Shown: positions 34,266 through 42,805 of the stretch, piece after piece
Layout: the number at the start of each line of letters is the position of its first letter
Position numbering within the stretch: the first letter of the stretch is position 1
From: CAWAYR01 sp050250955
GTDB taxonomy: Bacteria > Acidobacteriota > Vicinamibacteria > Vicinamibacterales > UBA2999
DNA length: 64,000 nucleotides
Reading direction: 5' to 3'
Assembly (NCBI GenBank): GCA_050250955.1
Contig: JBFWNR010000004.1
Coordinates: forward strand, 248,001 to 312,000
Position numbers and translations under genes: made by a program
The notes under the pieces: model-generated
Databases searched by the model: none
What the model saw: the letters and a program-made list of their open reading frames with translations, nothing else
What the model was told of the DNA's origin: nothing

Positions 34266-35791
34266 CTGTCCTCTCGGGCACGCTGCTGGCGCTGTCGTTT
34301 CCGCGCTACGGCCACGCCGCGGTCGCCTTGGCCGCCGCCGTCCCGCTGCTGGTCGCGGTCAGCGGCTGGCGCGGCCGGCCGGGTCGGCTGCCCGGCACGT
34401 CCTGGCGCCGCGGCGCCGGGCTGGGCGGCGTGGCCGGCACGATCTATTTCGGCGGCACGATCTACTGGACCGGCGCGGTCGTGTCGACTTTCGGCGGGCT
34501 GCCGCAAGCGGTCGCTCTGGCCTGCGCCATGGCGCTCGCCGCCTACATGACGCTGTACCTGGTGGCGGCCACCGCCGTGCTCGGCCGTGCCGTTGCCGTG
34601 GCCGGGGTGAGGGGGCTGTGGCTGGCGCCGTGGCTGTGGGTCGCGGGGGAGTTCGCCCGCGGTCACATCCTGGGCGGGTTCCCCTGGGTGCCCCTGGGCA
34701 GCAGCATGGCGCCGGTGCTGCCGGTCGTCCAGCTCGCCAGCCTGATCGGCGTCTACGGCCTGTCGTGGTACCTGGTCGCGCACTCCACCCTCATCGCCGT
34801 GGTCATCATCGGCACGCCGGCGCAGCGGGTCCGGGCCGGGATCGCCGCGGTGGCGTTGCTCGCGGCGGTGTCGATCTGGGGTGGGCTGCGCCTCGCCGAC
34901 GGCGCCTTGACTCGCGCCGGCACGCCGCTGGCCGTGGCGCTGGTCCAGGCCAACATCCGCCAGGAGGAGAAATGGGACGAGCGGATGGCGCCTGAGATCG
35001 AACGCCGCTACGACCGCCTGACCCGCCAGGCCGCGGCGGCCGGGGCCGAAGTCGTCCTGTGGCCGGAGTCGGCGACGCCCTACTACTTCAACGAGGCGCC
35101 GTCACGCGCGGCCGCGGTCCGCGCCCTGGTCCGCGACACCGGCACGCCGCTGCTCTTCGGCACCGACGAGATCGAACGCGGCCAGCCGCCGCGCTACTAC
35201 AACTCGGCGTTCATGCTCGCACCCGACGGCGCGGTGGCCGCGGTGTACCGCAAGATGCAGCTGGTGCCCTTCGGCGAGTTCGTGCCGCTGCGGTCGATGC
35301 TGTTCTTCGTCTCGCCGCTGGTCGAGGGCGTCTCGGACTTCTCGCCCGGCGATCGGGTGACGATGCTGCCGATGGCCGGTCACATGGCCAGCACCGCCAT
35401 CTGCTACGAGATCGTCTACCCGCATCTGGCCCGCGAGGCGGTGCGCCAGGGCGCCGAACTGCTGACCACCATCACCAACGACGCCTGGTACGGAGACTCG
35501 TCGGCGCCCTATCAGCACTTCGCGTTGGCGTCGCTGCGGGCCGTGGAGCAGGGCCGCTACCTTGCCCGGGCCGCCAACACCGGCATCAGCGGGGTCGTCG
35601 ACCCCTACGGGCGGGTCATCGGCGCCACGCGCGTGTTCGAGGAGGCGGTGGTCGTCGCCGAGGTCCGGGCCCTGCGGGGCCGGACCGTGTATGCGACAAT
35701 CGGGGATCTCGTGGCCGAGATCGCCCTCGGCGTCGCCGGGCTCACCGTGGTGTGGCTCGGCGTCGAACAGCGGGCGCGCCGGCGGCGGTAA
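34250..35791 (+). CDS. lnt: Apolipoprotein N-acyltransferase
   Basis: Adds the third acyl chain to the N-terminal Cys of lipoproteins in the inner membrane. It is about 513 aa with six to seven N-terminal membrane helices, then a nitrilase-like domain. The catalytic triad is visible: Glu in LWPESATPYYF, Lys in YRKMQLVPFGEF and Cys in STAICYEIVYPH. The start is uncertain. The conserved N-terminus (LSGTLLALSFPRYGH) must be included, yet no ATG, GTG or TTG lies just upstream in frame. CTG at 34250 is the best candidate, overlapping the SPOR gene by 16 bp; the first TTG (34328) would cut the first helix. Confidence 0.9.
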   Translation: MDYALAVLSGTLLALSFPRYGHAAVALAAAVPLLVAVSGWRGRPGRLPGTSWRRGAGLGGVAGTIYFGGTIYWTGAVVSTFGGLPQAVALACAMALAAYMTLYLVAATAVLGRAVAVAGVRGLWLAPWLWVAGEFARGHILGGFPWVPLGSSMAPVLPVVQLASLIGVYGLSWYLVAHSTLIAVVIIGTPAQRVRAGIAAVALLAAVSIWGGLRLADGALTRAGTPLAVALVQANIRQEEKWDERMAPEIERRYDRLTRQAAAAGAEVVLWPESATPYYFNEAPSRAAAVRALVRDTGTPLLFGTDEIERGQPPRYYNSAFMLAPDGAVAAVYRKMQLVPFGEFVPLRSMLFFVSPLVEGVSDFSPGDRVTMLPMAGHMASTAICYEIVYPHLAREAVRQGAELLTTITNDAWYGDSSAPYQHFALASLRAVEQGRYLARAANTGISGVVDPYGRVIGATRVFEEAVVVAEVRALRGRTVYATIGDLVAEIALGVAGLTVVWLGVEQRARRRR

Positions 35792-35802
35792 GGAGCGACG
35801 AC

Positions 35803-36943
35803 GTGGCGCTGGGACTGGACGAGCTCATTCGACGTGCCGAGGACGTGGTCACGCGGGCCAACGACCTGCGGAGCTATCTTTGACCGTGCCACCGACGCCG
35901 GCGAGATCGCGACGCTCGAAGCGCGGATCGCCTCGCCCGATTTCTGGAACAACCAGCAGGACGCGCAGAAGGCCCTGCAGCGCCAGCGCCGGCTGAGCGA
36001 CGACGCCGAACTGCGCGACTCGCTGGCCCGTCGTGTCGCCGACCTGGGCGTCCTGGTCGAATGGGCCGAGGCCGGCGAGAACGTCGGCGCCGACCTGGCG
36101 AGCGGCCTGGACGAGCTCGAGGCGCAGGTCGAGGCCGCCGAGACCAAGAAGATGCTCTCCGGCGAGCACGACCGGGGCAGCGCCATCGTCACCATCCACC
36201 CCGGGGCGGGCGGGGTCGACTCGCAGGACTGGGCCGAAATGCTGCTCCGCATGTACCTGAAGTGGACGGAGAAGCGCGGCTTGCGCCGCGAGCTGATCGA
36301 CTACCAGCCCGGCGAAGAGGCCGGCCTGAAGAGCGCGACGCTGCTGGTCGAGGGCGAGTACGCCTTCGGGCTGCTCTCCGCCGAGGCCGGCGTGCACCGG
36401 CTGGTGCGGATCTCGCCGTTCGACCAGCAGGCCCGGCGCCACACCGCGTTCGCCTCGGTCTACGTGTGGCCGCAGATCGACGACGACATCGACATCGAGA
36501 TTCCCGAGAAGGACCTGCGCATCGACACCTACCGGTCCAGCGGGGCCGGCGGTCAGCACGTCAACGTCACCGACTCGGCGGTGCGCATCACGCACCTGCC
36601 GACCGGCATCGTCGTGTCGTGCCAGAACGAGCGCTCCCAGCACAAGAATCGTGACGTGGCGATGAAAGTGCTGCGCGCCCGTCTGTTCGACCTGAAGCAG
36701 AAGGAGCAGCAGGCCAGGCTCGAACAGATCGGCGGCACCAAGAAGGAGATCGCCTTCGGCAGCCAGATCCGCAGCTACGTGCTGCAGCCCTACCAGATGG
36801 TCAAGGACCATCGCACCAGGATGGAGGTGGGTGACCCCCACCGCGTCCTCGACGGCGATCTCGACGGGTTCATCAAGACCTACCTGATGCGCAAGGCGGC
36901 CGGGACGCTGGGCCAGGCCACGGCGGCCGACGACGACGCCTGA
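35803..36943 (+). CDS. prfB: Peptide chain release factor 2, with programmed +1 frameshift
   Basis: Releases finished peptides at UGA and UAA. The gene is read as 35803-35880 joined to 35882-36943, giving 379 aa. The first 26 codons from GTG at 35803 end in CTT (35878-35880) followed by TGA C (35881-35884), the classic RF2 frameshift site, preceded by CGGAGC as the internal ribosome-binding-like sequence. After the shift, family motifs follow: the SPF tripeptide in RISPFDQQARR and the catalytic GGQ at about residues 249-251. TAAGGAG over the lnt stop is a good ribosome binding site. Low RF2 would favour frameshifting, giving autoregulation. Confidence 0.96.
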
Positions 36944-36978
36944 ACCCGCTGGCGGCGGCACCGGCCGGCGGGGTCAGG

Positions 36979-39276
36979 TCACTGCGGCAGGTCGGTCTCA
37001 CCCGGCAGCGCCGTGGGCTGCGTGCCGGCGATGAACGCTTCGGTGATCGCCGCGGCGGTGTCGGGTCCGGCCGGCTGGCCGGTGGCGCGGTCGACGGCGA
37101 CGAAGACGATGTTGCCCGGGGCCTCGAAGGTCGGGGCCATCGCCCGGTCGCGTCCGTCGAGGTAGGTCTTCATGATGTCGATCCAGATCGGCAGCGCGGC
37201 GGTGGTGCCGGTCTCGCCGTTGCCGATCGGCTTCTTCTCGTCGTAGCCGAGCCAGACGCCGAGCGAGATCTCCGGATCGAAGCCGACGAACCAGGCATCG
37301 GTGTAGTCGTTCACGGTGCCGGTCTTGCCGGCCAGCGGCCAGTCGAGCGCCGCCGCCGCTGCCGCCGTGCCGCGCTGCACGACCCCGCGCAGCATCGAGG
37401 TCATCACGTAAGCGGTATCGGCGCGGATCGCGTCGCGCGGGGCGGGCACGTGCTCCTCCAGCAGGACGCCTTCGCGGTCGGCGACCGACAGCACCTGGAC
37501 CGGCTCCATCCGCACGCCGTGGTTGGGGAACACCGAGTAGGCGGAGGTCAGGGCGAGCAGGGTCGACTCGCCGGCGCCGAGCGCCGAGGACAGAAACGGC
37601 GGCAGCGACCCGGGCAGCCCGAACCGGGCGGCGTACGGCACCACCTGGCCCGGACCGAGCATCTCCATGACCTTGACGGCCGGGATGTTGCGGGAGCGTT
37701 CCAGCGCCGTGCGCAGCGTCATCGGGCCTTCGAAGCGGCCGTCGTAGTTGCGGGGCGCGTAGGGTGGCTGGCCGGCGCCAGCGTCGAAGGTGGTCGGTTC
37801 GTCGTCGAGGATCGTCGCCGGCGTCAGGCCGCGATCGATCGCCGCGGTGTAGAGCAGCGGCTTGAACGTCGAGCCGATCTGGCGCAGAGCCTGGGTGGCG
37901 CGGTTGAACTTGCTCCGTGCGAAGCTGTAGCCGCCGACCATCGCCAGGACGTGGCCGCTGCGGTTCTCGATGGCGACGACCGCGCCTTCCAGAATCGGCG
38001 TCTGTTCCAGGCGTACCGTGGCCGTCGCGGCATCGTGGTCCACCGTGAGCAGCTCGACGTCGATGAGATCGCCGACCGACACCACCTGCGCGGCGTGGGT
38101 CCGCCGCGTCCACTGGAACGCCTCGCGGGTCAGCTCGGCGCGCAGCGCGCCGATGCGCAGCGCCGCCTGGCCGGGCGTCGTCCCCGGTGGGTCGACACGC
38201 TCGACCAGGGCGGGCACGATGTCACCGGCCGCGAGCGGCCGCTGCCAGCGCTCGTGACGATACGCGGACAGCGGCGTCGCCTCCTGGCGGACGTTGGGCT
38301 GGGCCCGCCGGAAGCCGGTGCGCCGCTTGTCGACGCGGCGAAGACCGGTGTCCAGGGCGTGCGAGGCGATCCGCTGCAGCCGCGGGTCGAGCGGCGTGCG
38401 GACGGTGAGCCCGCTCTCGTACAGCTGCTGGGCCCCATAGCGGCTCTCGAGATGCTTGCGGACCTCTTCCAGGTAGTACGGGGCGAACGAGGCTTCGCGT
38501 GAGGGGTCGCCGCGGGTGACGATCGGCCGCGCCTTGGCCTCGGCCGCAGCCGCGGCGGTGAGGAACCCTTCGGTCGCCATCCGGTCCAGCGTGTAGTTGC
38601 GGCGCCGCATCGCCGCGGCCGGGTTGACGTAGGGACTCTGGCGGGCGTTGCCCTGCAGGATACCGGCGATCATCGCCGCTTCCTCCACGGCCAGATCCCG
38701 CACCGACTTGCCGAAGTAGAGCTGGGCGGCGGCTTCGACGCCGTAGGCGCCGTGGCCGAAGTACATCTGGTTGCAGTAGAGCGTGAAGATCTCCTGCTTG
38801 GTGTAGCGCTTCTCGATCTGGACCGCGAGCAGCAGCTCCTTGACCTTGCGCTCCCAGGTCTTCTCGTCGGTGAGAAACAGCTTGCGGGCGAGCTGCTGGG
38901 TCAGCGTGCTGGCGCCGCCGGCCTTGCGCATCTCGATGAGATTGGTGGCGACGGCGCGCACCAGGCCGGTCAGGCTCAGGCCGAAATGCTGGAAGAAACC
39001 GGAGTCCTCGGCGGCGAGGACGGCTTGGCGCATCTGCTCGGGAATGTCCTCATAGCGCAGCACGACGCGTCGCTCGACGGCGAAGTCGCCGACCATGGTC
39101 CCGTCCCTGCCCAGGACGCGCGTGATCGTGTCGGGTTCGTAGTCGTCGAGCGCCGAAATCGCCGGCAGGTCGTCGGAATAGGCGAACAGCACGCCGCTGG
39201 CCGTTCCCAGCAGGGCGGCGAGGACGAACAGCGCGGCGAGACCGGCGTGACGGGCGAGCGTCGGCAGCGCAGACAT
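36979..39276 (-). CDS. Penicillin-binding protein 1A (bifunctional)
   Basis: A 765-aa inner-membrane peptidoglycan synthase. One N-terminal membrane helix (about residues 10-35) is followed by the GT51 glycosyltransferase, with its catalytic Glu in VLAAEDSGFFQHFG and the GGASTLTQQLARKLFL and KRYTKQEIFTLYCNQMYFGHGAYG signatures. The transpeptidase domain has the Ser-x-x-Lys box in GSTFKPLLYTAA and KTGTVNDYTDAWF as the KTG box. The ATG at 39276 starts just before the membrane helix; longer in-frame extensions upstream are Arg/Pro-rich and unlikely. It is convergent with prfB (35 bp). Confidence 0.95.
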   Translation of the reverse strand: MSALPTLARHAGLAALFVLAALLGTASGVLFAYSDDLPAISALDDYEPDTITRVLGRDGTMVGDFAVERRVVLRYEDIPEQMRQAVLAAEDSGFFQHFGLSLTGLVRAVATNLIEMRKAGGASTLTQQLARKLFLTDEKTWERKVKELLLAVQIEKRYTKQEIFTLYCNQMYFGHGAYGVEAAAQLYFGKSVRDLAVEEAAMIAGILQGNARQSPYVNPAAAMRRRNYTLDRMATEGFLTAAAAAEAKARPIVTRGDPSREASFAPYYLEEVRKHLESRYGAQQLYESGLTVRTPLDPRLQRIASHALDTGLRRVDKRRTGFRRAQPNVRQEATPLSAYRHERWQRPLAAGDIVPALVERVDPPGTTPGQAALRIGALRAELTREAFQWTRRTHAAQVVSVGDLIDVELLTVDHDAATATVRLEQTPILEGAVVAIENRSGHVLAMVGGYSFARSKFNRATQALRQIGSTFKPLLYTAAIDRGLTPATILDDEPTTFDAGAGQPPYAPRNYDGRFEGPMTLRTALERSRNIPAVKVMEMLGPGQVVPYAARFGLPGSLPPFLSSALGAGESTLLALTSAYSVFPNHGVRMEPVQVLSVADREGVLLEEHVPAPRDAIRADTAYVMTSMLRGVVQRGTAAAAAALDWPLAGKTGTVNDYTDAWFVGFDPEISLGVWLGYDEKKPIGNGETGTTAALPIWIDIMKTYLDGRDRAMAPTFEAPGNIVFVAVDRATGQPAGPDTAAAITEAFIAGTQPTALPGETDLPQ

Positions 39277-39322
39277 GAATCGGTCGCTATTGTGCCATCG
39301 CCGCCGCACGCGTGCGCCCGGC

Positions 39323-41041
39323 TCAGCGAGGACGCCGTCGCCCTCCGGCCCCGCCGCCGGCCCCGTCACGGCTGCCACCGGCTGAGCTGCCTCGGCTCCG
39401 CTCGCTCGAGCCGCGGCTGGCGCCTCTGGCCGGTGGCGGCGCGCTGCCGCGGGCCCCTCCCGTCGACGGTGGTCGTCCGTTTCGAGGTGCGGCCTCAGGT
39501 CGGCCCCAGGCGCTGCCCGGGGACGGCGCCGGCCGGCCGTAGGCGCCGCGGGCCGGGCCGTCGCCCGCGACCGGCCGCGACCGATCGCGGTCCACTCCGT
39601 CGGTGCGCATCTGCGGGTCGCGGGCGCGGACGGCGGGCGCCCCGGGCCCAGGGGATGCCGGCGGCAGGCGACGATCGATGGTGTCATCGCGACCGCGAAC
39701 GCCAGGGGCCGGGCGAACCCGTTCGCGCGGCGTCGTCACCACCACGGCGTCATCGCGGCTCGAACCGCGGGGCACTGCCGCGCCGCCGCCGCGCGGCCGC
39801 GGCTGGGGCGTCGGCGCGTAGCGCCGATCGCGCCGCGCCGGCGACGGACGCCCGTAGGACGGCGCTGGCGACAGCCGCCGCGTCCACCCGTCCGGCCCCC
39901 GCGGTCCGCGCTGCTGGACCACGAATCCCCCCAGCACCGGCCGCGGCAGGCGGCGCGGATCGGCGTAGAACCGCCCCAGCGAACCACGGACGCCGAAGGC
40001 GGTGCGTGGCACGACCGACCAGGTGCCCGCCCAGAGATCCAGCGGGCCCAGCCGGCTGCCGACGAAGAAGTCGACGACCGGTTGCGACTGCCATCCGAGC
40101 GGCGCCCAGCCGACGTAGTTGGCGTCGACCGCCCAGCCGACCCATGCGGGCCCCCACGTCCGGCGCGGAATCCAGTACCAGCCGCGCGACGCGTGGCGGC
40201 CCCAGCGGCCGAAGTGATGCACGGGCCAGCCCCACGGATCACGGTCGATCCAGGTCCAGCCGAATCGCGTGTAGCGCCACCAGCCATCGGCATAGGGGCG
40301 CCACCCGGGCGCGGCGGTCGGGAACCAGACCGGTCCGTACGGCGCGACCGTGTCCCAGCGCCCGTAGGTGGCAAACCCGGGCGCATAGGCGGCAAGTTCC
40401 GGCGGCAGCGGCTGGTCCTGGCGGGCAGCTTCCATGTCGGCGATGCGCCGCTCCGCCCACGCGGTGAACGTGTCGCGCCGGTCCGCCCACCGTGTCCACT
40501 GCGGCTCGAGGCCGCGCGGATCGACGGCCACCTGGTCGTCGGCGGCGATGGGCAGGTCGGTGCTGGCCAGCGACAGGGTCGCCCGCCCGCGGACCGCCGC
40601 CACGGAGGTGTCCCCGTCGAGGTCGCGCGCGGTGAGGTCGTACTCGCCGTGCGCCTCCAGCCGGGCCAGGCCGACCGGGGTGTCGATCTCGAGTGGCGCC
40701 GCACTCCCGGTGCGGACGATGAGGCGCCCGCGCACGAGGCGCACGCGATCGCCGTCGATCGTCAGGTCGGTCCCGGTCTCGACGTGGGCGATCGCCCCGT
40801 CGGTGAGGACCAGTTCGGCTCGCCCGTCCAGGGTGCGGAGCCGGTCGCCGTCATCGAGCAGATCCGGGGCCTGCGCGGGTGTGAGGCCGGTGGCGCGGGC
40901 GATCTCGACCCGGCCGTCCACGAAGGTCAGCGTGATCGCGAGGCCGGCGGGCTCGAGCGGCGCCTGCGCGTCCTGGGCGCCGGCCGGCGCCGCCGCGGAG
41001 AGCAGGAACAAGGCGAGGGCGGAAGAGAGCCAATAGCGCAC
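39323..41041 (-). CDS. Exported FecR-like/DUF6600-like Trp-rich protein
   Basis: The 572-aa protein has a signal peptide at residues 1-22 (ending PAGAQ). Residues 30-175 look like a FecR-type beta domain (VDGRVEIARATG, LLDDGDRLRTLDGRAELVL). Residues about 225-330 are extremely Trp/Tyr/Gly-rich with repeats such as YGPVWFPTAAPGWRPYADG and WGWPVHHFGRW, which I recall as the DUF6600 pattern. The last 190 residues are Arg/Pro/Gly/Ser-rich and disordered-looking. Several early tandem Trp repeats suggest a carbohydrate or surface interaction, but the function is unknown. It is divergent from dnaJ. Confidence 0.82.
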   Translation of the reverse strand: MRYWLSSALALFLLSAAAPAGAQDAQAPLEPAGLAITLTFVDGRVEIARATGLTPAQAPDLLDDGDRLRTLDGRAELVLTDGAIAHVETGTDLTIDGDRVRLVRGRLIVRTGSAAPLEIDTPVGLARLEAHGEYDLTARDLDGDTSVAAVRGRATLSLASTDLPIAADDQVAVDPRGLEPQWTRWADRRDTFTAWAERRIADMEAARQDQPLPPELAAYAPGFATYGRWDTVAPYGPVWFPTAAPGWRPYADGWWRYTRFGWTWIDRDPWGWPVHHFGRWGRHASRGWYWIPRRTWGPAWVGWAVDANYVGWAPLGWQSQPVVDFFVGSRLGPLDLWAGTWSVVPRTAFGVRGSLGRFYADPRRLPRPVLGGFVVQQRGPRGPDGWTRRLSPAPSYGRPSPARRDRRYAPTPQPRPRGGGAAVPRGSSRDDAVVVTTPRERVRPAPGVRGRDDTIDRRLPPASPGPGAPAVRARDPQMRTDGVDRDRSRPVAGDGPARGAYGRPAPSPGSAWGRPEAAPRNGRPPSTGGARGSAPPPARGASRGSSERSRGSSAGGSRDGAGGGAGGRRRPR

Positions 41042-41170
41042 GTCGAACGCTCCGATCCGGCAGGACGTTGCACCGGCGTCGGCACGCCGGCGGGCTCAGG
41101 CTGGCGTGGTCAGTATACGCCGTGCCCCGACCGCGTGTCGGGACGGGAAAGTCGTCGCCGGGGCAGAAAG

Positions 41171-41199
41171 TTGACAGACGAGCACTCAGATTTCATACT
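41171..41199 (+). promoter_or_regulatory. dnaJ-hspR promoter
   Basis: TTGACA at 41171-41176, a 17-bp spacer and CATACT at 41194-41199 form the best sigma-70-type promoter in the window. The leader to the dnaJ ATG at 41231 would be about 25 nt. An imperfect inverted repeat, TGACAGA (41172-41178) and TCTGTTA (41199-41205), straddles both boxes and is a candidate operator for the HspR encoded downstream. Confidence 0.6.
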
Positions 41200-41230
41200 C
41201 TGTTAGGGCGGCGTCCCAAAGTTTCCGACC

Positions 41231-42325
41231 ATGGATCTCTACGTCGTGCTCGGGGTCAGACGCGAGGCGAGTGCCGAGGACATCCGGCGCGCGTACAAAC
41301 GCCTGGCGCGACGGTACCATCCGGACATCAATCCGGGCGATCGCGAGGCGGCGGCGCGCTTCCGCGACATCCTGTCGGCGTACGAGACCCTGGTCGACCC
41401 GGAGCGCCGCCGCCGCTACGACCATGGGGAGGCCTCACCGCCGGCGCCGCCGTCGGCCGGGTTCACCGGCTTCGACTTCTCGCCCCGCGTACACGCCGAG
41501 CGCACGACGACCTTCGGGGACTTGTTCGCCGGCGTCTTCGTGCCGCCGGCGGCTGCCGGGCGGCCGGCTCGCGGCGCCGACATCCACGCCAGCATCACAC
41601 TGGCGCTCGCCGATGTCATGCAGGCCAGCCGGCAGACGCTGACGTGGACCCGCGAGGTGCCGTGCCTCGTCTGTGCGGGGGCTGGGACGAGTCGTGCGCC
41701 GGCGGAGCGGTGCGTGGCGTGCGATGGCAGCGGTATGGCGCCGGCGGTGCGCGGGCACATGGTCTTCACGACGGCGTGCGGGAGCTGCGGCGGCTCGGGC
41801 CGCCAGCCGGCGGCGCGCTGCCCAGCCTGTGACGGGCGCGGCACCGGACCGCGCACCGAGCCGCTCGCCATCGACGTGCCGGCCGGCGTCGCCGACGGGG
41901 CGGTGATCCGCCTGTCGGGACTCGGGCACGCCGGCCGCGGCGGCGGCCCGCCGGGGGATCTCCACGTCGCGATCGCCGTCGCGCCTCACCCGTTGTTCCG
42001 CCGCGACGGCAACGACCTCCATCTCGACGTGCCGCTGGCGCTGCACGAGGCGGCGCTCGGCACCCGTGTGCCCCTGCGGCTGCTCGACGGCTCGATCGTC
42101 CGGCTGCGCGTCCCGCCCGGCACGCAGTCCGGCCAGCGCTTCCGGCTGCGCGAACGCGGCGTGCCTTCGCCGCGCGACGGCCGCCGCGGCGACATCGTCG
42201 CCGAGGTCCGCCTGATGCTGCCGCGGGTGCTCGACGAGCGGGCCAAGGAACTGCTGCGCGAATTCGGCCGCACCCAGAGCGAGAGCGTGCGCGACGGCCG
42301 GTTCCCCGCCGACGGAGGCGCATGA
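41231..42325 (+). CDS. dnaJ: Chaperone DnaJ
   Basis: Hsp40 co-chaperone that stimulates DnaK and holds unfolded clients. It is 364 aa. The J domain at 1-65 contains HPD in RYHPDINPGD. A short Pro/Gly/Phe linker follows. The zinc-finger region carries four CxxCxGxG-type repeats (CLVCAGAG, CVACDGSG, CGSCGGSG, CPACDGRG). The C-terminal substrate-binding domains follow (AVAPHPLFRRDGNDLHLDVPL). dnaK and grpE are not in the window. Translation is coupled to hspR (ATGA), matching the dnaJ-hspR pairing known from dnaK operons. Confidence 0.93.
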   Translation: MDLYVVLGVRREASAEDIRRAYKRLARRYHPDINPGDREAAARFRDILSAYETLVDPERRRRYDHGEASPPAPPSAGFTGFDFSPRVHAERTTTFGDLFAGVFVPPAAAGRPARGADIHASITLALADVMQASRQTLTWTREVPCLVCAGAGTSRAPAERCVACDGSGMAPAVRGHMVFTTACGSCGGSGRQPAARCPACDGRGTGPRTEPLAIDVPAGVADGAVIRLSGLGHAGRGGGPPGDLHVAIAVAPHPLFRRDGNDLHLDVPLALHEAALGTRVPLRLLDGSIVRLRVPPGTQSGQRFRLRERGVPSPRDGRRGDIVAEVRLMLPRVLDERAKELLREFGRTQSESVRDGRFPADGGA

Positions 42326-42756
42326 TGGCCAAGCGGCCGAGCGGCAAGTCGTTCTACATGATCAGCGTGGTGGCGCAGCGCTACAACATCCATCCGCAGA
42401 CGCTGCGTCTCTACGAGCGCGAGGGACTGCTGCGCCCGTCGCGGACCGAAGGCAACACGCGGCTCTATTCCGACGACGACCTGGCCCAGCTCGAGACCAT
42501 CCTGTCGCTGACCCGCGACCTCGGCGTCAACCTCGCCGGCGTCGAAATCATCCTCAACATGCGCCGCAAGATGGAACGGATGCAGGCCGAGGTCAACGAG
42601 TTCATGGAGTACGTGAAGCACGAGATGGCCAAGGGCCTGGGCGACTGGGAGCAGCGCCTGCAGACCGCGCTGGTCAAGTCGTCGCCGACCGACCTGGTCC
42701 GGGTGACGCGCGACGACGCCGCGCCCGACGTCGCGGCGCCGCGGCGCGGCCGCTGA
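42322..42756 (+). CDS. hspR: Heat-shock repressor HspR, MerR family
   Basis: The 144-aa transcription factor. The MerR-type winged helix at about residues 11-80 includes MISVVAQRYNIHPQTLRLYEREGLLRPSR and NTRLYSDDDLAQLETI. A coiled-coil dimerisation helix follows (MRRKMERMQAEVNEFMEYVK). There are no metal-binding cysteines, as expected for HspR. In other bacteria HspR binds DnaK and represses the dnaK/dnaJ operon until heat stress. The position right after dnaJ, with overlap, supports the name and autoregulation of the promoter at 41171. Confidence 0.93.
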   Translation: MMAKRPSGKSFYMISVVAQRYNIHPQTLRLYEREGLLRPSRTEGNTRLYSDDDLAQLETILSLTRDLGVNLAGVEIILNMRRKMERMQAEVNEFMEYVKHEMAKGLGDWEQRLQTALVKSSPTDLVRVTRDDAAPDVAAPRRGR

Positions 42757-42786
42757 GCCCGCGCCGGACGGCGCCCGCCGGCGCGG

Positions 42787-42795
42787 TGGTACAAT
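42787..42795 (+). promoter_or_regulatory. Extended -10 box TGGTACAAT before the DnaC-like gene
   Basis: A near-consensus extended -10 (TG-N-TACAAT) lies 10 nt before the ATG at 42806. There is no -35 box. The transcript would start within about 3-4 nt of the ATG. Confidence 0.5.
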
Positions 42796-42805
42796 CGCCG
42801 GCACG

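Noticed and set aside
41180..41205. A CIRCE element upstream of dnaJ (the half-site AGCACTC is present).
   Set aside because: The second half GAGTGCT is missing and the regulator in the operon is HspR, not HrcA.
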